NCBI RefSeq assembly: GCF_029537375.1
Contig: NZ_CP120679.1
Coordinates: forward strand, 2,530,001-2,594,000
Source: Bacillus sp. HSf4
GTDB taxonomy: Bacteria > Bacillota > Bacilli > Bacillales > Bacillaceae
Direction of reading: 5' to 3'
DNA length: 64,000 bases
This document shows positions 52,782 through 62,769 of the stretch, one piece after another. Each line of letters opens with the position of its first letter. The stretch's first letter is position 1. The notes beneath the pieces were generated by a model. The model did not search any database and had not been told where the DNA came from. It was given only the letters and a program-made list of their open reading frames with translations. The translations under genes were made by a program, and so were the position numbers.

Positions 52782-54840
52782 CGCCTTTTGCAAGATTGTA
52801 TTTATCCATTTTGTAATAAAGGTTGCGGATGCTGACGCCAAGCGCTTTTGCTGTTTTCGTCCTGTTATATTGATACTTTTCAAGCATTTCTTTAATCACA
52901 TGAGCTTCAAACCGTTCAACGGCGTCGGAAAGCTTTTCATTTTCGATATCCGGAAAAGCGTATCCGATTTCTGTTTTCTTTTTCGGGAGGTCTGCTTCAG
53001 GCAAGTGTTCGAGATCGATAAATTCCATCTGCGGCTTCAAAAAAATCATAGCCCGCTCCAGGACATTTTCAAGCTCCCTGACATTGCCCGGCCACTTTCG
53101 CGCTTTTAAGGATTTGAGCGCATGTTTCGTCAGGCCCTTTACATTGCGGCCGTATTCCTGATTGATTTTTCCGATCAAATGCCGGCTCAAGGCTTCGATA
53201 TCTTCCTTTCGCTGTCTGAGCGGCGGTATCGATATCGGATAACGATTGATCCGGTAGTACAAATCTTCGCGAAATCTGCCGTCTGCCAGCGCTTTTTCAA
53301 TATTAACGTTTGTTGCGGCAATAATTCGGACGTTTACAGGAATCGGCTTCGTCCCGCCGACCCTGACGATTTCCTTCTCCTGCAGCACACGGAGCAGCTT
53401 TGCCTGTGTATTTAACGAGAGTTCCCCAATTTCATCCAAGAAAATGCTGCCGTTGTTCGCTTCTTCAAAAAAGCCCTTTTTTCCGCCGCGCCTCGCTCCG
53501 GAAAAGGCGCCTTCCTCATAGCCGAACAGCTCTGATTCCAGCAGCGATTCTGAAATGGCCGCACAGTTGACCCGGACAAACTTATTATACTTTCGGTCAC
53601 TTTCGTTATGTATGGCATGGGCAAAAAGCTCTTTCCCCGTTCCGGATTCGCCTCTCAGCAAAATCGTCGCAGGGGTCTTCGCCCCCAATTTTGCCTGTTC
53701 AAGCGCGACAAGCATCTGCTCGCTTGAGCCGATAATATCGGCAAATGTATATTTCGCTTCAAGCGTACGGATAATTTGACGAGCCCTGTTGAGCTCGTTC
53801 GTCAGCGATTGGATTTCTGAAACGTCGTGGATGACGCCGATGCTGCCTTTCAGGATACCGTCAACGATAATCGGCGCGACATTGACGATCACTTCCTTTT
53901 TATTCGGTCCGACCTTCATTCTGACGCCTCTGACCGGCCGCCTTGTTTCAAGCACCTTTAAATGCATGCTTTCACCTTCTGAAATATCCGTGTTCGCAGG
54001 TTTGCCGATCACCTGCTCTTTCGTCAGGCCCGTCATCTTTGTATACGCCCTGTTGATCATCATTCCGTTTCCGTTTTCATCGACGACAGAAATGGCTTCA
54101 TCAGAAGACTGAATAATCGCTTCAAGCATCGTTCTGACTTCCTTCAGGTTCGTCACCTCTTCAGCCAGTTCGACCGCATCGGTAATGTCTTTAAATATGC
54201 TGAGCGCACCTAAAAGCGTCCCTCCGTCATCGATGATCGGAATTCTCGTCGTGACAATCTGTCTGTTCGGATGCAAAAACTGTTTTTGGTTGTATTCAGG
54301 CTCCCTCGTATTCAGGATGCGGGGAAGCTTCGTAGTCGGAATGACATTCTTGATGTGCTGACCGATCGCTTCACGGCGCTTTGTTCCGGTCATTTCTTCA
54401 GCCATTTTGTTGAACAGGATAATCTCTTCACGAATGTCGATAAAAATCATGCCGTCATTCATTGAATTAAAAATGCGGTCATGCTTATAGGTTTGTTCTT
54501 TGAGCATCTGGATCAGCTGCTGTTTTTCATTCATCAGCTGGGAGATGATATATGCGAGCGAACCCGGCACAACAATCGTTCTGTCGTGTTTTTTCCGCAT
54601 CACTTGCTGCAATACATCAGGATCACCGGTTGTTTCAATGATGATGTCGATCTGTTTTGTTATGTATGGCGTCCAGTCCAGAGCCGTTTCGATCTTATTC
54701 TCCTGAGCAAAGATGAGCCCGGGAGCCGCTGGGTTTTTGTCAATGACTGCGGCGATATTGAGCGACTTTGTTTTCAACAGCAAATCTAAGAGAGCTGTTC
54801 CCCCTTTTCCAGCACCAACAATCAGTACTTTTTGTATCAT
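52771..54840 (-). CDS. bkdR: Sigma-54-dependent activator BkdR
   Basis: This 689-residue enhancer-binding protein activates the bkd promoter. In order: an N-terminal nucleotide-binding-like region ([15 protein letters not shown], residues 5-19), two PAS domains (about 120-225 and 235-340), an AAA+ domain with Walker A GESGTGKE (397-404), the sigma-54 contact loop as GAFSGA (444-449, Ser in place of the usual Thr) and [13 protein letters not shown], and a Fis-type helix-turn-helix at the C-terminus ([20 protein letters not shown]). Ligand sensing probably involves the PAS region. It is upstream of ptb and divergent from yqzF. Confidence 0.94.
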   Translation of the reverse strand: MIQKVLIVGAGKGGTALLDLLLKTKSLNIAAVIDKNPAAPGLIFAQENKIETALDWTPYITKQIDIIIETTGDPDVLQQVMRKKHDRTIVVPGSLAYIISQLMNEKQQLIQMLKEQTYKHDRIFNSMNDGMIFIDIREEIILFNKMAEEMTGTKRREAIGQHIKNVIPTTKLPRILNTREPEYNQKQFLHPNRQIVTTRIPIIDDGGTLLGALSIFKDITDAVELAEEVTNLKEVRTMLEAIIQSSDEAISVVDENGNGMMINRAYTKMTGLTKEQVIGKPANTDISEGESMHLKVLETRRPVRGVRMKVGPNKKEVIVNVAPIIVDGILKGSIGVIHDVSEIQSLTNELNRARQIIRTLEAKYTFADIIGSSEQMLVALEQAKLGAKTPATILLRGESGTGKELFAHAIHNESDRKYNKFVRVNCAAISESLLESELFGYEEGAFSGARRGGKKGFFEEANNGSIFLDEIGELSLNTQAKLLRVLQEKEIVRVGGTKPIPVNVRIIAATNVNIEKALADGRFREDLYYRINRYPISIPPLRQRKEDIEALSRHLIGKINQEYGRNVKGLTKHALKSLKARKWPGNVRELENVLERAMIFLKPQMEFIDLEHLPEADLPKKKTEIGYAFPDIENEKLSDAVERFEAHVIKEMLEKYQYNRTKTAKALGVSIRNLYYKMDKYNLAKGGMQ

Positions 54841-54990
54841 CCCTTAACCCCTTTGCATGAAAAATTTTGCATACCATAATCATCATTTGCAACAATTTGC
54901 ACAACATCTATGTTATCATGTTTTCCATTCTTGACAAACTTTTTTTTCGAATAGACAATAAAGGTAAATCTTTGGTAAGGGGATTCGTGT

Positions 54991-55236
54991 ATGGGGAGAC
55001 TGATCGCACTGCTGATTTTGCTGATTCCCGGCGCTTTGGCTGCTGCAGGCATCAAATTAATGCGGGACACGGTTTTCGGGGTTTTAATCGATCCTTTTCA
55101 AATCCTTTGGCTTCAAGGGCTTACCGGTATGATTTGTTTTGCCGGCGGACTGTATTTGTTGGGCGGATTTATTTTTTACAGAGACCGCAAGCGAAACCAG
55201 GTGAGCCCTCGATTTAGAAAAAAACAGAACAATTAA
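54991..55236 (+). CDS. yqzF: Small membrane protein YqzF (DUF2627)
   Basis: This 81-residue protein has two hydrophobic helices (about residues 4-20 and 40-62) and a basic C-terminal tail (FYRDRKRNQVSPRFRKKQ). AAGGGGATTC precedes the ATG. It matches B. subtilis YqzF in position, between bkdR and yqiK, and in its DUF2627 pattern. The function is unknown. Confidence 0.85.
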   Translation: MGRLIALLILLIPGALAAAGIKLMRDTVFGVLIDPFQILWLQGLTGMICFAGGLYLLGGFIFYRDRKRNQVSPRFRKKQNN

Positions 55237-55240
55237 CGGC

Positions 55241-55274
55241 AAAAAAACCGCGGATCAATCTCCGCGGTTTTTTT
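55241..55274. terminator. Bidirectional terminator between yqzF and yqiK
   Basis: AAAAAAACCGCGGA / TCCGCGGTTTTTTT is a perfect 14-base stem with a 6-base loop between convergent genes. Confidence 0.9.
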
Positions 55275-56001
55275 ACGACATGGTTTTCTTGAGCTGGAGC
55301 GCTTTTTCGGGAAAATCGGTGAAGAAACCGTCAACACCGGCTTCCATCAGTCTTTTCATATCCTCCTCGCGGTTGACGGTAAACGGCCTGACTGCTTTCT
55401 GCTTCTGGTGAGCGTTTTTGATCGTATGTTCCGACATGGAGCGGAGGTAGGGATGAAACCCGGAGGCGGGAATCATCTCAATATACTGTTCAGGGTGATA
55501 AATCACATCCATATAAAGGGCGGCCAGTTCGATTTCAGGGTTCAGCCGCCGGCAAAGAACGAGACTTTCATGATTAAAAGAAGAAAGAATCATCCGATCC
55601 TGAAGCTGATATTCGGAAATCAGCGCCATCACTTTTTCTTCCATTCCATGATAGCGGACAATGCTGTTTTTCAGTTCAACATTCACGAGAAAATCGCCTG
55701 TCGCCGCCCAATCAAACACCTCTTCAAGAGTCGGGACCGGGACAAAACCGGTCTTTTCAGAAAAGCGATGACTTGCGTCTCCCGTTTTGAGGTCCTGATA
55801 TGTATAATCTTTAACATAACCTGTCAGCGATGTCGTTCTGTCAAGCTTTTCATCGTGAATCACGACAAGCCGGCCGTCTTTCGTCATTTGCACATCCAAC
55901 TCGATGCCGTCGGCGCCTAAAGCGGCCGCATGTTCGAATGCCGTCATTGTATTTTCAGGAAACGTCCCTGAAGCGCCTCTGTGTGCAAAAATTTTCGTCA
56001 T
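55273..56001 (-). CDS. yqiK: Glycerophosphodiester phosphodiesterase-like protein YqiK
   Basis: This 242-residue GDPD-family TIM-barrel enzyme starts at the ATG at 56001 (AGGGGTGAAAC upstream); 14 further open codons upstream are not used. Catalytic segments are FAHRGASGTFPENT (His-Arg pair), GIELDVQMTKDGRLVVIHDEKLDRTT (metal Glu/Asp and His) and NVELK. There is no signal peptide, so it acts in the cytoplasm on glycerophosphodiesters, giving glycerol-3-phosphate. Confidence 0.88.
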   Translation of the reverse strand: MTKIFAHRGASGTFPENTMTAFEHAAALGADGIELDVQMTKDGRLVVIHDEKLDRTTSLTGYVKDYTYQDLKTGDASHRFSEKTGFVPVPTLEEVFDWAATGDFLVNVELKNSIVRYHGMEEKVMALISEYQLQDRMILSSFNHESLVLCRRLNPEIELAALYMDVIYHPEQYIEMIPASGFHPYLRSMSEHTIKNAHQKQKAVRPFTVNREEDMKRLMEAGVDGFFTDFPEKALQLKKTMS

Positions 56002-56123
56002 GTAGGTTTCACCCCTAAAAATGAAATAAACGTTACTCCTCATTATGAATACTTTACTGCTTTCTTTCCACCTTTAAGCCCTTTTTTAACATCAAAAACC
56101 TCTTCGCCTCGATGACATGCAAA

Positions 56124-56146
56124 AAGCCCCGGTGCTAACGGGGCTT
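56124..56146 (-). terminator. Terminator of yqiI
   Basis: AAGCCCCG / CGGGGCTT with a 7-base loop, followed by TTTTTG on the minus strand. Confidence 0.8.
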
Positions 56147-56153
56147 AAAGAAG

Positions 56154-56774
56154 TTATTCATAATAAGAAACGACAGCTTCAGCGATCGAATCGGCCGCTT
56201 TTTTTTGATATTGTGAACTGATGAGTTTATCGGCATCAGATTCATTTGTGATAAAACCCAGTTCAACTAAAGCACTCGGCATTTTTGAATGCTTGATGAC
56301 ATAAAACGGCGACTCTTTTACTCCTCTGTCCGCGGTTTCCAACGCACCGGGAAGCCGCTCTTGGATTTCCGATGCCAGGCGCTCGCTTTCAGCCGCTTGA
56401 TACGTCGAGTCAAAATACGTCTCTGTACCTGAAGCTTCAGGTACAGCAGAGTTTGCATGAATGCTGATGAAAAGATCTGAGCCGTCGGCATCCGCCTTTG
56501 CCACACGATCGTCAAGGGTCAAAAACGTATCATCCGTTCTCGTCATGACTGTGTCTGCCCCTTCATCCTGCAATTTTTCATTCAGCAACTTGGATACATC
56601 AAGATTAACATCCTTCTCCAAAAGTCCGTTTCCGACCGCTCCGCTGTCTTCTCCCCCATGCCCTGCATCGACATAAACCGTTTTTCCGGAAAGCGGTTCT
56701 GCCGCAAAAGCACCGGGAAGAACCATCACAAAAGAACATAGCACTATAAATAAGCTCTTTACTAGCCATTTCAC
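56154..56774 (-). CDS. yqiI: N-acetylmuramoyl-L-alanine amidase YqiI
   Basis: This exported Amidase_3 zinc enzyme cleaves the bond between peptidoglycan glycan and stem peptide. From the GTG at 56774, with GGAGGAAG upstream, it is 206 residues, the length I recall for B. subtilis YqiI. A signal peptide (WLVKSLFIVLCSFVMVLPGA, cleavage near AFA-AE) is followed by the metal site YVDAGHGGEDSGA, a Glu in GLLEKDVNLD, ISIHANSA and the C-terminal ALVELGFITN with the catalytic Glu. No cell-wall-binding repeats are present. Confidence 0.9.
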   Translation of the reverse strand: MKWLVKSLFIVLCSFVMVLPGAFAAEPLSGKTVYVDAGHGGEDSGAVGNGLLEKDVNLDVSKLLNEKLQDEGADTVMTRTDDTFLTLDDRVAKADADGSDLFISIHANSAVPEASGTETYFDSTYQAAESERLASEIQERLPGALETADRGVKESPFYVIKHSKMPSALVELGFITNESDADKLISSQYQKKAADSIAEAVVSYYE

Positions 56775-56809
56775 CGTTTCTTCCTCCCACATCTCCATTT
56801 TACGATCCA

Positions 56810-57118
56810 TCATTCTTTCTTTTTGATATCTTCAAGCTGCAATGTGCCGTCCTCAGCTTTCGTATAATTGACCTCCACCTTTGTCTGTTCTTCGATTCCT
56901 TTATAGCTGTCCCGTTTATCAGGCGGGACCTGCAGCATCGTCTCTTTGCCATCAATATTGACGGCTACGGTATGCTGATCAGCCAAACCGACAAATGTAC
57001 CTTCCTTTGTCATGATTTCCGCGCCCGTTTCATCCTCGTTGCGGCCGTTGTGCTGAGAAGTGCCGCAGCCTGTCAAAAACAGTATGGCGGACAAAATCAG
57101 AACGACTCCTTTTTTCAC
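56810..57118 (-). CDS. yqiH: Lipoprotein YqiH
   Basis: This 102-residue lipoprotein has a signal peptide ending in the lipobox LTGC (Cys18). The start is the GTG at 57118; the GTG nine bases earlier is part of the ribosome-binding site GAGGTG. A small charged domain follows, with a beta-rich pattern (GTFVGLADQHTVAVNIDGKETM, ending in KKKE). The same order yqiH-yqiI-yqiK occurs in B. subtilis. The function is unknown; it is probably co-transcribed with the amidase gene. Confidence 0.85.
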   Translation of the reverse strand: MKKGVVLILSAILFLTGCGTSQHNGRNEDETGAEIMTKEGTFVGLADQHTVAVNIDGKETMLQVPPDKRDSYKGIEEQTKVEVNYTKAEDGTLQLEDIKKKE

Positions 57119-57127
57119 TTCGATCAC

Positions 57128-57539
57128 CTCATCCGCTGGATTTTGTACACCTGTACCTTATCTTCAACCCTCCTTAGCTGTAAAGCTCATCACTCCGGCC
57201 CATCACTCTTGAATTCCACCTTCCAACGGCTCAGCGATTTCCGGTTGTTAGCAGCCATCCGCTCTGATTCGTCCATGAAAAATGATCTATCCCGGACGGA
57301 AAATGGATGAAAAATGGAAGGGAGCCAATCTTTTTCATCATTTTTTGCTGAAAAGTTCAATAAGCGATTTTTTTGTATGAAAAAAACGCCTTTTTTCTTT
57401 TCAAAAAGACGTTTAACACGGCTTGGCTTTATATCCTTCAGTTTATGTAAAGGTTATGATGGCGTGCGACCGTTATCGCCATTTAGTCAGCTGTCTGAAA
57501 CATACGGTTTCTGTTGGGTTGCCATGCTGAAAAATGGGC
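57128..57539. other. Gene-free stretch between yqiH and the acetyltransferase gene
   Basis: No supported gene is seen. An 86-codon plus-strand frame (57314-57574) has no ribosome-binding site, low complexity and antisense overlap with the acetyltransferase gene, so it is not called. One imperfect A/T-flanked hairpin lies at 57384-57414. Confidence 0.4.
57384..57414. terminator. Possible bidirectional terminator
   Basis: AAACGcCTTTTT / AAAAAGaCGTTT forms a 12-position stem with one mismatch and A/T flanks. It lies about 125 bases after the acetyltransferase stop. Confidence 0.4.
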
Positions 57540-58088
57540 TTATCCTTGCTGCTGCACAACCTGTTTCCCTTTAATTTTTTTGGCCGGTACGCCGGCGATC
57601 GTTATGTTTGCTTCAGTAAAAGATTTGTTGACTACGGCGTTCGCTCCGATCGAAATGCCGTCGGCAATGTGAATGTTGCCAAAAAGCTTGGCTCCAGGTC
57701 CGATCCAGACATTGTCGCCAATCGTAGGAACATCATGATGATCATGATTTTGCCCGATGTTAACCCCTTGATGAATGTCGCAGTTTGCGCCTATTTTAGC
57801 ATTGCTGTTGACGATGAGCATGCCGTAATGGTTGATTCTCAACCCTGGGCCGAATACATTCACCGGGATATCATAGCCGAGCCTCAATCCTTTCTTTTTA
57901 TGCAGATACCGGTAGATGTGCTTGAACACCTTGGAATTGGTATTTGTATAATATTCATGTTTGCGAAGGGCTATCTGATACTTCCATATATCATCGCCAA
58001 ACCATTTAGCCCGCTTGCGTTTGGAGATTCCCAACGCTTTTTTGTCTTGTTCGAGATAATAGCGAAGATCAGTTTTCGTTAAGATCAC
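57540..58088 (-). CDS. Serine acetyltransferase-like hexapeptide-repeat protein
   Basis: This 182-residue protein has a helical N-terminal part (residues 1-75) and a C-terminal left-handed beta-helix of hexapeptide repeats (INHYGMLIVNSNAKIGANCDIHQGVNIG, then NVWIGPGAKLFGNIHIADG), ending in VAGVPAKK-type sequence. The His in HYGM and HDHHDVPTIGDNV fit serine acetyltransferase relatives used in cysteine synthesis or polysaccharide acetylation. A GTG at 58088 with GGGTGAC is preferred over the ATG at 58109. It is not where I recall any B. subtilis gene of this kind, so it may be a group-specific insertion. The substrate is unknown. Confidence 0.78.
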   Translation of the reverse strand: MILTKTDLRYYLEQDKKALGISKRKRAKWFGDDIWKYQIALRKHEYYTNTNSKVFKHIYRYLHKKKGLRLGYDIPVNVFGPGLRINHYGMLIVNSNAKIGANCDIHQGVNIGQNHDHHDVPTIGDNVWIGPGAKLFGNIHIADGISIGANAVVNKSFTEANITIAGVPAKKIKGKQVVQQQG

Positions 58089-58109
58089 ATCGTCACCCAC
58101 TTTTTTCAT

Positions 58110-58394
58110 AATTTTAACACAATCATCCTGCTTTGTGATCGGTTTTTCGGAGGTCTTTAGTCCATGTCAAAAAAATAATCCCGTCCGAAAAGACAGGATG
58201 TTAAGGCAAAAACAAAGGAGAATTCCCCCCAGGTATCAAAGGCATTACTGAATTCCATCATATAGCTTTCGGGCATGTATCAAACGTGCTGCAATTACAA
58301 TATTTCGGCATTTCGCAAGTGGGCAGTTAGGGCTTGCTTAACAAATGAGACAAATGACACATTGCACATGTTGTTTACGATTCACAAAAAATAA
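58110..58394. other. Gene-free stretch before the spo0A terminator
   Basis: No ORF of note is seen. It should hold the promoter of the acetyltransferase gene on the minus strand. An AAAGGAG at 58215 on the plus strand is not followed by a start codon. Confidence 0.35.
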
Positions 58395-58417
58395 CCTCGC
58401 CTATCAAAGACGAGGTC
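58395..58417 (-). terminator. Terminator of spo0A
   Basis: ACCTCG / CGAGGT with an 11-base loop, followed by TATTTTTT on the minus strand. Confidence 0.7.
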
Positions 58418-58454
58418 TTCACTTATTGGGTAAATCAATCAGCAATATCCGGGC

Positions 58455-59255
58455 TTAAGACGCCTTATGCTCCAGGCGCAGCTTGTCGGCGACCATCGCG
58501 ATGAACTCGCTGTTGGTAGGCTTTGCTTTTGACATGCTGACCGTGTAGCCGAACAGCGATGAGATCGAATCGATGTTGCCTCTGCTCCATGCGACTTCGA
58601 TCGCGTGGCGGATGGCCCGTTCGACTCGGCTTGCCGTTGTGTTGAATTTTTTAGCGATATCTGGATACAGCACTTTTGTGATGCTGCCTAAAAGTTCAAT
58701 ATCGTTATACACCATGGAAATGGCTTCACGTAAGTATAAATATCCTTTTATATGAGCGGGAACACCGATTTCATGGATGATCGTCGTGATGCTGACATCG
58801 AGGTTTTTCTTCGGCGATTCAGGCTGCGGACGAAGCACGCTGCTTTGCGAAGACGGCGCGCGGTGCGTCAATTGTGAACCATTTCCGCTGACCTGGCGGA
58901 TATGGCCGACCAGATTCTCCATATCAAACGGCTTTAGGATAAAATATGACGCGCCTAAATCAACAGCTTTTTTCGTCACGTCTTCCTGTCCGAACGCCGT
59001 CAGCATAATGACATTCGGCTGTTTTTTGAGCTGTGACTCCCTCAGCCTTTCAAGCACAGCCAGGCCGTCAAGATGAGGCATGATAATATCAAGAACGAGC
59101 ACGTCGGGCTCCTTGTCTTTAAACAAAGAAAGACATTCCTGCCCGTTATAAGCCACACCGAGCACTTCCATGTCGTTTTGCCCCTCAATATATTCGCTTA
59201 ACAGTCCGACAAGTTCTCTGTTATCATCAGCAACACATACTTTAATTTTCTCCAC
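58455..59255 (-). CDS. spo0A: Sporulation master regulator Spo0A
   Basis: This 266-residue phosphorelay response regulator controls entry into sporulation. The receiver domain (1-125) has VADDN, the phospho-acceptor Asp56 in VLDIIMP, and Lys in LKPFD. A short linker rich in Ser/Gln/Pro follows, then the C-terminal DNA-binding domain with [20 protein letters not shown] and the final [19 protein letters not shown] that contacts 0A boxes. The start is GTG after GGGGAGGAAG, as in B. subtilis. TGTCGAA boxes upstream suggest autoregulation. Confidence 0.97.
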   Translation of the reverse strand: MEKIKVCVADDNRELVGLLSEYIEGQNDMEVLGVAYNGQECLSLFKDKEPDVLVLDIIMPHLDGLAVLERLRESQLKKQPNVIMLTAFGQEDVTKKAVDLGASYFILKPFDMENLVGHIRQVSGNGSQLTHRAPSSQSSVLRPQPESPKKNLDVSITTIIHEIGVPAHIKGYLYLREAISMVYNDIELLGSITKVLYPDIAKKFNTTASRVERAIRHAIEVAWSRGNIDSISSLFGYTVSMSKAKPTNSEFIAMVADKLRLEHKAS

Positions 59256-59316
59256 GTTTCTTCCTCCCCAATGTGTATGTTGATCATTTTCATTAATCTT
59301 TTTCTAATATGTTTAA

Positions 59317-59323
59317 TTCGACA
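59317..59323 (-). promoter_or_regulatory. 0A box upstream of spo0A
   Basis: TGTCGAA on the minus strand matches the Spo0A-binding core, 62 bases before the spo0A start. Confidence 0.5.
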
Positions 59324-59333
59324 AGACCACTTT

Positions 59334-59364
59334 ATTCCCTTTTTTAAAAAATGATTTCTCCAAT
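59334..59364 (-). promoter_or_regulatory. Possible sigma-H promoter of spo0A
   Basis: On the minus strand GGAGAAAT and, 14 bases on, GGGAAT resemble the sigma-H -35 (AGGAwww) and -10 (GAAT) elements. The place corresponds to the Ps promoter of B. subtilis. The match is by eye. Confidence 0.4.
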
Positions 59365-59457
59365 ATTAGTGGTTTATCTCTCTTTTTTTTCGTTTTTCTC
59401 AGATTTTCTTGATTTTTCGACTTGATATGCAGTTTGACAAACGGAAGAACGCGAATT

Positions 59458-59464
59458 TGTCGAA
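59458..59464 (+). promoter_or_regulatory. 0A box between spoIVB and spo0A
   Basis: TGTCGAA (within TTTGTCGAAAAA) matches the Spo0A-binding core, about 200 bases upstream of spo0A. Confidence 0.45.
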
Positions 59465-59522
59465 AAATCTTTCTTGTTTTATTTTAACTCACAGTGCGGG
59501 AGAATGAAAGGTGAAAACAAAA

Positions 59523-59547
59523 AACTGCCGGGGGATTCCCGGCAGTT
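59523..59547 (-). terminator. Terminator of spoIVB
   Basis: AACTGCCGGG / CCCGGCAGTT with a 5-base loop, followed by TTTTTTG on the minus strand. Confidence 0.85.
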
Positions 59548-60829
59548 AGCTTGCTTGATCCTTTTTGTAAATATCGATCCCGGCTTCGGACAGCATCCAT
59601 TCGATGTGAACGCCGTAGCCGCTCGTCGGATCATTGACGAAAACGTGTGTGACCGCCCCAATGATTTTTCCATTTTGAATAATCGGACTGCCGCTCATTC
59701 CTTGAACGATACCGCCTGTCTTATTCAAGAGCTTGGGGTCGGTAATTTTCAGCACCATTCCTTTTGTTGCAGGAAACTTTTGCGGTGTTGTGCTGACGAT
59801 TTGAATATCAAATTTCTCGACCTTATCGTTTTCAATGACTGTTAAAATTTGCGCAGGCCCTTCTTTGACTTCATTTGAAAATGCGATCGGCACCGCTTTG
59901 TCAGCCACATGGTTTTTGATCGATTCATGCAGCGTCCCGAATATCCCAAACGGGCTGTTTCTGTTAATGTCGCCGATCACTTTTCGTTCAGAAGTAAAGC
60001 GCGCCAGTTTTTCACCGGGGTTTCCGCCCTTTCCTTTTTCGATGGAGGTGACAGTCGATTTCACAATCTGACCGTTTTCCACGACAATCGGCTTTTTCGT
60101 ATCCATATCGGAAATCACGTGGCCGAGCGCTCCGTATTTTTTTGATTTTGGTTCATAAAATGTCATGGTGCCGATCCCTGCGGCAGAATCCCTGATATAT
60201 AAACCGATTCTGTATTTATCCTCAGCCTGATCTTTTTTCGGGACCAGTTTTGTTTTGATCTCCTGTTTGTCCCTTTTGATCAACAGATTTAGCGTTTCAC
60301 CTGTTTTCCCTGCTTTTTGAATGAAAGGGGTGATGTCATTCATTTTTTCTATTTTCGTGCCGTTGATTTCGGTGATGATATCGCCTACCGCGATTCCGGC
60401 AGCCTCGCCGGGGGACTTTTTGCCATCAGGCGTATTGATTTGATGAAACCCGACGACCAGTACGCCGACAGAGTGTAGCTTGACGCCAATCGACTGCCCT
60501 CCTGGAACGACCTTAAGATCCGGCAGGACATTTACTTTTGTTTTTTTAACTGGAAATCCGGCAAAGTCATAAACGAGTTCTGCCTTTCCGTTTTTTTCAC
60601 CTTTGATCTCGACTTCATGTTTATTCTCTTTTAATGTGAATGCCTCTGATGATTCATCTTGAGGAGTATGGACGGCTAAGCTTGTCTCTATTGCTCTTGA
60701 ACCCGTCTCAAAAATGTTCATGTTTTTTGGTATTTCAATGTATTCTTTCACCGGTTTGTAAAATCCTACACTTATTAAAGAAACAAGGAGAATTATACCC
60801 ACAGCTTTTCTGATTTTTTCAACATCCAC
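59546..60829 (-). CDS. spoIVB: SpoIVB serine peptidase (sigma-K checkpoint signal)
   Basis: This forespore-secreted protease triggers pro-sigma-K processing by the SpoIVFB complex. From a GTG at 60829 it is 427 residues. A single N-terminal membrane segment ([16 protein letters not shown]) is followed by a PDZ domain ([36 protein letters not shown], near residues 120-155) and a trypsin-like peptidase S55 domain with the His in [11 protein letters not shown] and the catalytic Ser379 in [10 protein letters not shown]. An 11-codon upstream open extension has no ribosome-binding site. It precedes spo0A as in B. subtilis. Confidence 0.95.
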   Translation of the reverse strand: MDVEKIRKAVGIILLVSLISVGFYKPVKEYIEIPKNMNIFETGSRAIETSLAVHTPQDESSEAFTLKENKHEVEIKGEKNGKAELVYDFAGFPVKKTKVNVLPDLKVVPGGQSIGVKLHSVGVLVVGFHQINTPDGKKSPGEAAGIAVGDIITEINGTKIEKMNDITPFIQKAGKTGETLNLLIKRDKQEIKTKLVPKKDQAEDKYRIGLYIRDSAAGIGTMTFYEPKSKKYGALGHVISDMDTKKPIVVENGQIVKSTVTSIEKGKGGNPGEKLARFTSERKVIGDINRNSPFGIFGTLHESIKNHVADKAVPIAFSNEVKEGPAQILTVIENDKVEKFDIQIVSTTPQKFPATKGMVLKITDPKLLNKTGGIVQGMSGSPIIQNGKIIGAVTHVFVNDPTSGYGVHIEWMLSEAGIDIYKKDQAS

Positions 60830-60983
60830 CTTTTCACTCTCCTCGCACCTAACCCACACCATCTAAATTCTTTCGCTACATTCATTACTTTTGCCTTCCT
60901 GACAGTGATTTATAACTGCGAAGAGAAGAAAAACATTGGATAAAATGATAAAGAAACGTTGGAATAAGAAAATGAGACAAAAA

Positions 60984-61013
60984 ATAAGCTGTTCAAAAGA
61001 TTGAACAGCTTAT
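60984..61013 (-). terminator. Terminator of recN
   Basis: ATAAGCTGTTCAA / TTGAACAGCTTAT with a 4-base loop, followed by TTTTTTG on the minus strand, overlapping the recN stop. Confidence 0.85.
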
Positions 61014-62740
61014 CCGCCCGTTTTGACAAGTTTTGCTTGATGCAGAAGCTCTTTGGCGTGGCGTTTTGTCAAATCTGTCACTTCAACGCCGGCGATCATC
61101 CGGCCGATCTCAGCTATTTTTTCCTGTTTTGACAGCGGAGTGACGCTCGTCGTCGTCCTTCCGGATTTCGATTGCTTCGTGATCAAAAGGTGGGTATCCG
61201 CCATGGCGGCCACTTGCGGCAAATGGGTGATGCACAGCACTTGTGAACCGATTGAAACACGGTGGATTTTTTCAGCAATCGCCTGGGCCACTCTTCCGCT
61301 GACACCTGTGTCCACTTCATCAAAAATGATCGAAGTGACGTCCTGCTGCGCGGAGAAAATGCTTTTCATCGCCAGCATGATCCTTGACAATTCTCCTCCT
61401 GAAGCGACTTTTGATAAGGATTTGAGCGGTTCTCCCGTATTTGTCGATATTAAGAAGCGAACGCTGTCAATGCCTTGTTTCGTCAGCTGGACGGGTACGC
61501 CGTTGACGGTAGGAGCGTCATCGCGGGCATCTGCCGTTTTGATTTGAAATTGTGTATCAAATGTCGATTTTTCCATATAAAGCTCTTTGAGCTCCTGCTG
61601 GATTTGTCCGGCGAGCTTCTTCGCCCATGATTTACGAATGTCTGAGACATTTACCGCTTCAATCGCAACATCTTTGCCGACTGATTCAAGCTCTGCCTTT
61701 AATGCCTGAAGATGGCTGTCGCGATTTTGAATGCGGTCGATCTCTTCCTCTATTTTGGCTGAGTAGGCTTGTATGTCTTCGACAGTGGCGCCGTATTTCC
61801 GTTTCAGCTGCTTGATTTCATTCAAGCGTGATTCGATGAAATCAAGCCGTTCGGGATCATATTCCAATTCATCGAGCATGTTTCTGATCTGAAATGTTGA
61901 ATCCTCAAGAATGTAATAGGCATTCGCCACTGACTCAGAGATTTTTTTGAGCCCGCCATTGATCTCTGATACATTCTCAAGCTCGCTTGAGGCCATCCCG
62001 ACCCAATCGAGCCCGGCTTGCTCATTGCGCAGGGCGTTATAGGCATGCTGAAGCCCTTCATATATTTTCTCATAATTGGCAATTTGCTGGCGTTCTTCTT
62101 GCAGCAGTTCGTCTTCTTTCGGCTGAAGATTGGCGGATTCGATTTCATCAAGCTGAAATTGAATCAAATCGAGCCGGTGCGCCATTTCCTGTTCGCTTTC
62201 AGAAAGCTGCTTGACCTTTTTGACGACATTCATATAGCGGTCGTATACTTCTTGGTAAGCTTTTAATGCCTTATCAATTTCTTCGCCCGCATATCTGTCC
62301 AACAGCTGAAGATGCTGATCATCTTCCATTAGAAGCTGGTTGTCGTGCTGGCCGTGGATGTCCAATAAAAGTCTGCCGACTTCCCTGAGAGCTGCGATCG
62401 TCACAAGTTTTCCATTGACGCGGCAGATGCTTTTGCCGTTTGCATTAATATCTCTTCTCATAACGATCATATCATCCGAGGCTTCAATTCCAAGTTCGGC
62501 GCAGAGATCAAAAACGGGATGTCCGCTGTCAAGCAGAAACAACCCTTCTAATTCGGCCCTTTTCTCTCCATATCTGACATATTCACTCGACCCTCTGCCC
62601 CCGACAAGCAACGATACTGCATCAATGATGATCGATTTTCCAGCTCCAGTCTCTCCGGTTAATACAGTAAGCCCTTTTTCAAATGAAATGGTTAACTCTT
62701 CAATAATGGCAAAGTTTTTGATCGATAATTCAGCTAACAA
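61010..62740 (-). CDS. recN: DNA repair protein RecN
   Basis: This 576-residue SMC-like ATPase acts early in double-strand-break repair. Walker A GETGAGKS is at residues 29-36. Long coiled-coil arms span about residues 150-390 (many Glu/Gln/Lys heptads). The C-terminal signature LSKVASGGELSRIMLAMK and Walker B SIIFDEVDTGVSG complete the head domain. The start is TTG, as in B. subtilis, with AGAGGTG upstream. It lies between argR and spoIVB. Confidence 0.95.
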   Translation of the reverse strand: MLAELSIKNFAIIEELTISFEKGLTVLTGETGAGKSIIIDAVSLLVGGRGSSEYVRYGEKRAELEGLFLLDSGHPVFDLCAELGIEASDDMIVMRRDINANGKSICRVNGKLVTIAALREVGRLLLDIHGQHDNQLLMEDDQHLQLLDRYAGEEIDKALKAYQEVYDRYMNVVKKVKQLSESEQEMAHRLDLIQFQLDEIESANLQPKEDELLQEERQQIANYEKIYEGLQHAYNALRNEQAGLDWVGMASSELENVSEINGGLKKISESVANAYYILEDSTFQIRNMLDELEYDPERLDFIESRLNEIKQLKRKYGATVEDIQAYSAKIEEEIDRIQNRDSHLQALKAELESVGKDVAIEAVNVSDIRKSWAKKLAGQIQQELKELYMEKSTFDTQFQIKTADARDDAPTVNGVPVQLTKQGIDSVRFLISTNTGEPLKSLSKVASGGELSRIMLAMKSIFSAQQDVTSIIFDEVDTGVSGRVAQAIAEKIHRVSIGSQVLCITHLPQVAAMADTHLLITKQSKSGRTTTSVTPLSKQEKIAEIGRMIAGVEVTDLTKRHAKELLHQAKLVKTGG

Positions 62741-62769
62741 ACTTTTGTGACACCTCTTTTCGGGCCTAT

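Noticed and set aside
57314-57574. 86-codon plus-strand frame
   Set aside because: Phe/Lys-rich translation of A/T runs around a hairpin, no ribosome-binding site, runs into the acetyltransferase gene antisense.
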